NCBI GenBank assembly: GCA_030595585.1
Contig: JAUVCY010000084.1
Location: forward strand, 1 to 7,333
Direction: 5' to 3'
DNA length: 7,333 bases
Source: Thermoplasmatota archaeon
GTDB taxonomy: Archaea > Thermoplasmatota > Penumbrarchaeia > Penumbrarchaeales > Penumbrarchaeaceae
In this document: in pieces, positions 6,246-7,333 of the stretch
How the letters are laid out: every line of letters begins with the position of its first letter
How positions within the stretch are numbered: position 1 is the stretch's first letter
The notes under the pieces: generated by a model
What the model was told of the DNA's origin: nothing
The model's input: only the letters and a program-made list of their open reading frames with translations
The model's database searches: none
Program-made: the position numbers and the translations under genes

Positions 6246-6250
6246 AAAAA
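6225..6250 (+). terminator. Hairpin terminator between the MNT and GH26 genes
   Basis: GGGGC (6225-6229), loop TTTT, GCCCC (6234-6238), then CCTTTTT, closely resembling the thermosome terminator. The T-tract is on the plus strand. The adjoining AAAAA (6246-6250) supplies a five-T tract on the minus strand, which could end the leftward GH26 transcript 27 bp after its stop codon. Confidence 0.6.
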
Positions 6251-6276
6251 CTGGTTATATCAACTTAACTTCTATA

Positions 6277-7149
6277 CTATGATTTTATTTGAACTGCATC
6301 CCTCATCACATTTGGATGTCTCAACACATTCTTTGCTGCGTTTTGGGATTCCCTGGTGGAATCGAGATCATAGATCCATGTATCATCAACTCCATTCCAC
6401 CAGACAGATATCCAGATATTGGGGTAATCTTCAAACAGAGAGTTCAGCCCAACATTGATCCATTCTGATTTGTCCCCTCCTATCTCATTACAGGCGAACT
6501 CGGTGATCATGAACGGTTTATCCGAATACCGTATCATATATTCGTCGTATAGGCTGCTGTAGCACTCCTCGAAATCCCGCCAGAACTCAGTGGGCCTCGT
6601 GACACCGTTATTGTAGGCTGTCAATCCGATCCAGTCGACCATATCGTCGCCTGGATAGTACAGATATTGTGCCTGCCAGTCGTAATCAGGATACGTTCGA
6701 TCATGGGGATTCCAGACAAATAGAACATTGTCAGCACCGACATAATCGAATATGGTATGGATCCGTGCCCAGGCCATTATGAACAGATCCGGATCCAGGC
6801 CGTAGAACCATGAGCACCACTGTGCCCAGTCCCCGTTCATCTCATTTCCGAACCTGAGAAGGACCGGCTCGTTGAGATCCCTCAAACCTCTCGCCCAGTC
6901 GAAGAGGTATCTGTCATAATCTCCGTTCAGCATATCACACAGGACAACGCTTCCATCGTAATCCCTACCATGTGAGGAAGTGAAGGGTTGTAGTGAAATT
7001 AGCAAGACATGTCCCTGGTCGTAATGATCACTGATGTAAGGTTCAGATTTGGAAAAAACATCATTGAAATTGAAATATTCCATGAAGAACTCAAACTCCG
7101 GTAAAATCGTATCAGGCGGATCAATGGCTTTTTGAGAGTAATTGAGCAC
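6277..7149 (-). CDS. GH26-like glycoside hydrolase catalytic region, N-terminus replaced (chimeric frame)
   Basis: From about residue 23 (ATG 7083) onward this is a GH26-like (beta-mannanase clan A) TIM barrel. LLRFGNEMNGDW (97-108) holds the acid/base Glu103, FVWNPHD (144-150) is a conserved barrel strand, and FMITEFACNEIGG (213-225) holds the nucleophile Glu217. ISVWWNG (247-253) closes the barrel. GH26 usually has His before the acid/base Glu; here it is Asn102. Mannan is the commonest GH26 substrate, but xylan or mixed glucan are possible. The barrel seems to begin inside its first strand (MEYFNFND), with no signal peptide or upstream part. The first ~22 residues (LNYSQKAIDPP, LPEFEFF) instead belong to a molybdopterin oxidoreductase fragment read in the same frame. 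The GTG at 7149 follows an in-frame TAG and is only a formal start. The gene is therefore either 5'-truncated or misassembled. Confidence 0.7.
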   Translation of the reverse strand: MLNYSQKAIDPPDTILPEFEFFMEYFNFNDVFSKSEPYISDHYDQGHVLLISLQPFTSSHGRDYDGSVVLCDMLNGDYDRYLFDWARGLRDLNEPVLLRFGNEMNGDWAQWCSWFYGLDPDLFIMAWARIHTIFDYVGADNVLFVWNPHDRTYPDYDWQAQYLYYPGDDMVDWIGLTAYNNGVTRPTEFWRDFEECYSSLYDEYMIRYSDKPFMITEFACNEIGGDKSEWINVGLNSLFEDYPNIWISVWWNGVDDTWIYDLDSTRESQNAAKNVLRHPNVMRDAVQIKS

Positions 7150-7332
7150 ATGGGACTACATGGAGGTGGCAAAAATATCTTCCTGCTCAAAGACAAAGGC
7201 TGCCGGCAGCACAATCTCGGCATGGGATGCCGTGTCTGTCATAAAATGATCAAACACCACCTTAAACTCAATTTTAGAAAATTGTTCCACTGTGGTGAAA
7301 AGATCCGGGCTCTGGACCAGGGGGTTGCCGCT
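7084..7332 (-). pseudogene. C-terminal fragment of a molybdopterin oxidoreductase with in-frame TAG
   Basis: The minus strand from the right edge reads GNPLVQSPDLF, VVFDHFMTDTASHAEIVLPA, AAFVFEQEDIFATSM, stop, SHVLNYSQKAIDPP, LPEFEFFME. This is the region of the formate dehydrogenase/DMSO-reductase family in which a conserved FxTxTA..AxIVLPA segment and an E-x-D motif precede the xAIxPPG-like stretch. These enzymes bind the bis-MGD cofactor and catalyse redox reactions such as formate oxidation. The frame is broken by TAG at 7158-7156, one base from the TGG (Trp) I would expect there. It then switches into the GH26 barrel near 7080 without losing frame. Codons (CTG, CCG, GTG, TTT, no AGG) look bacterial and unlike the archaeal genes here. 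The fragment continues beyond the right edge. Confidence 0.7.
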
Positions 7333-7333
7333 T

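Noticed and set aside
6057..6458. 133-codon plus-strand frame over the MNT/GH26 gap
   Set aside because: It starts inside the MNT gene, crosses the terminator hairpin and ends antisense to GH26, with no ribosome site and no recognisable domain.
7156..7158. TAG read as pyrrolysine
   Set aside because: TAG is used as an ordinary stop by the MNT and GH26 frames here, the surrounding fragment looks bacterial, and the codon is one base from TGG. A nonsense change or sequencing error is simpler.

Overview
The window looks archaeal, most likely Euryarchaeota and possibly a Thermoplasmata-type lineage. It carries a group II chaperonin (thermosome) with a Gly/Met/Pro-rich C-terminal tail. It also carries GatD, the asparaginase-like subunit of the archaea-specific Glu-tRNA(Gln) amidotransferase. 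Arg codons are largely AGG/AGA, TATA boxes lie upstream of genes, and the thermosome Shine-Dalgarno sequence (GAGGTGAT) matches the archaeal 16S 3' end. The lineage below domain level is an inference.

Left part (1-2675, minus strand): a probable two-gene operon, mgtE then gatD. mgtE is a tandem-duplicated MgtE/SLC41-type divalent cation transporter. gatD runs off the left edge lacking only its last residues. Both genes appear to start at TTG codons chosen by well-placed Shine-Dalgarno sequences. Between mgtE and the divergent thermosome gene (2676-2973) lies a regulatory region with TATA boxes for both directions and four short perfect inverted repeats.

Middle (2974-4861): the thermosome gene, then a 244-bp convergent gap. 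The gap is full of structure: a GC-rich hairpin terminator for the thermosome, an oppositely oriented hairpin terminator for the leftward genes, a 15-bp inverted repeat made by the two identical T-tracts, and a larger two-tier stem-loop in the 3' region of the leftward transcript.

Right part (4862-6087, minus strand): a translationally overlapping pair, a winged-helix/MNT nucleotidyltransferase followed by a HEPN protein. The layout resembles MntA-HepT (type VII toxin-antitoxin), but the HEPN protein has Tyr where the catalytic His is expected. The gap 6088-6276 holds their promoter and a plus-strand hairpin terminator that has no obvious gene of its own.

Far right (6277-7333, minus strand): the catalytic part of a GH26-like glycoside hydrolase joined in frame to the C-terminal part of a bacterial-looking molybdopterin oxidoreductase, which is interrupted by an in-frame TAG. 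This is either a recombination scar or, quite possibly, a metagenome assembly chimera at a contig end. I see no tRNA, rRNA, CRISPR array or insertion sequence.
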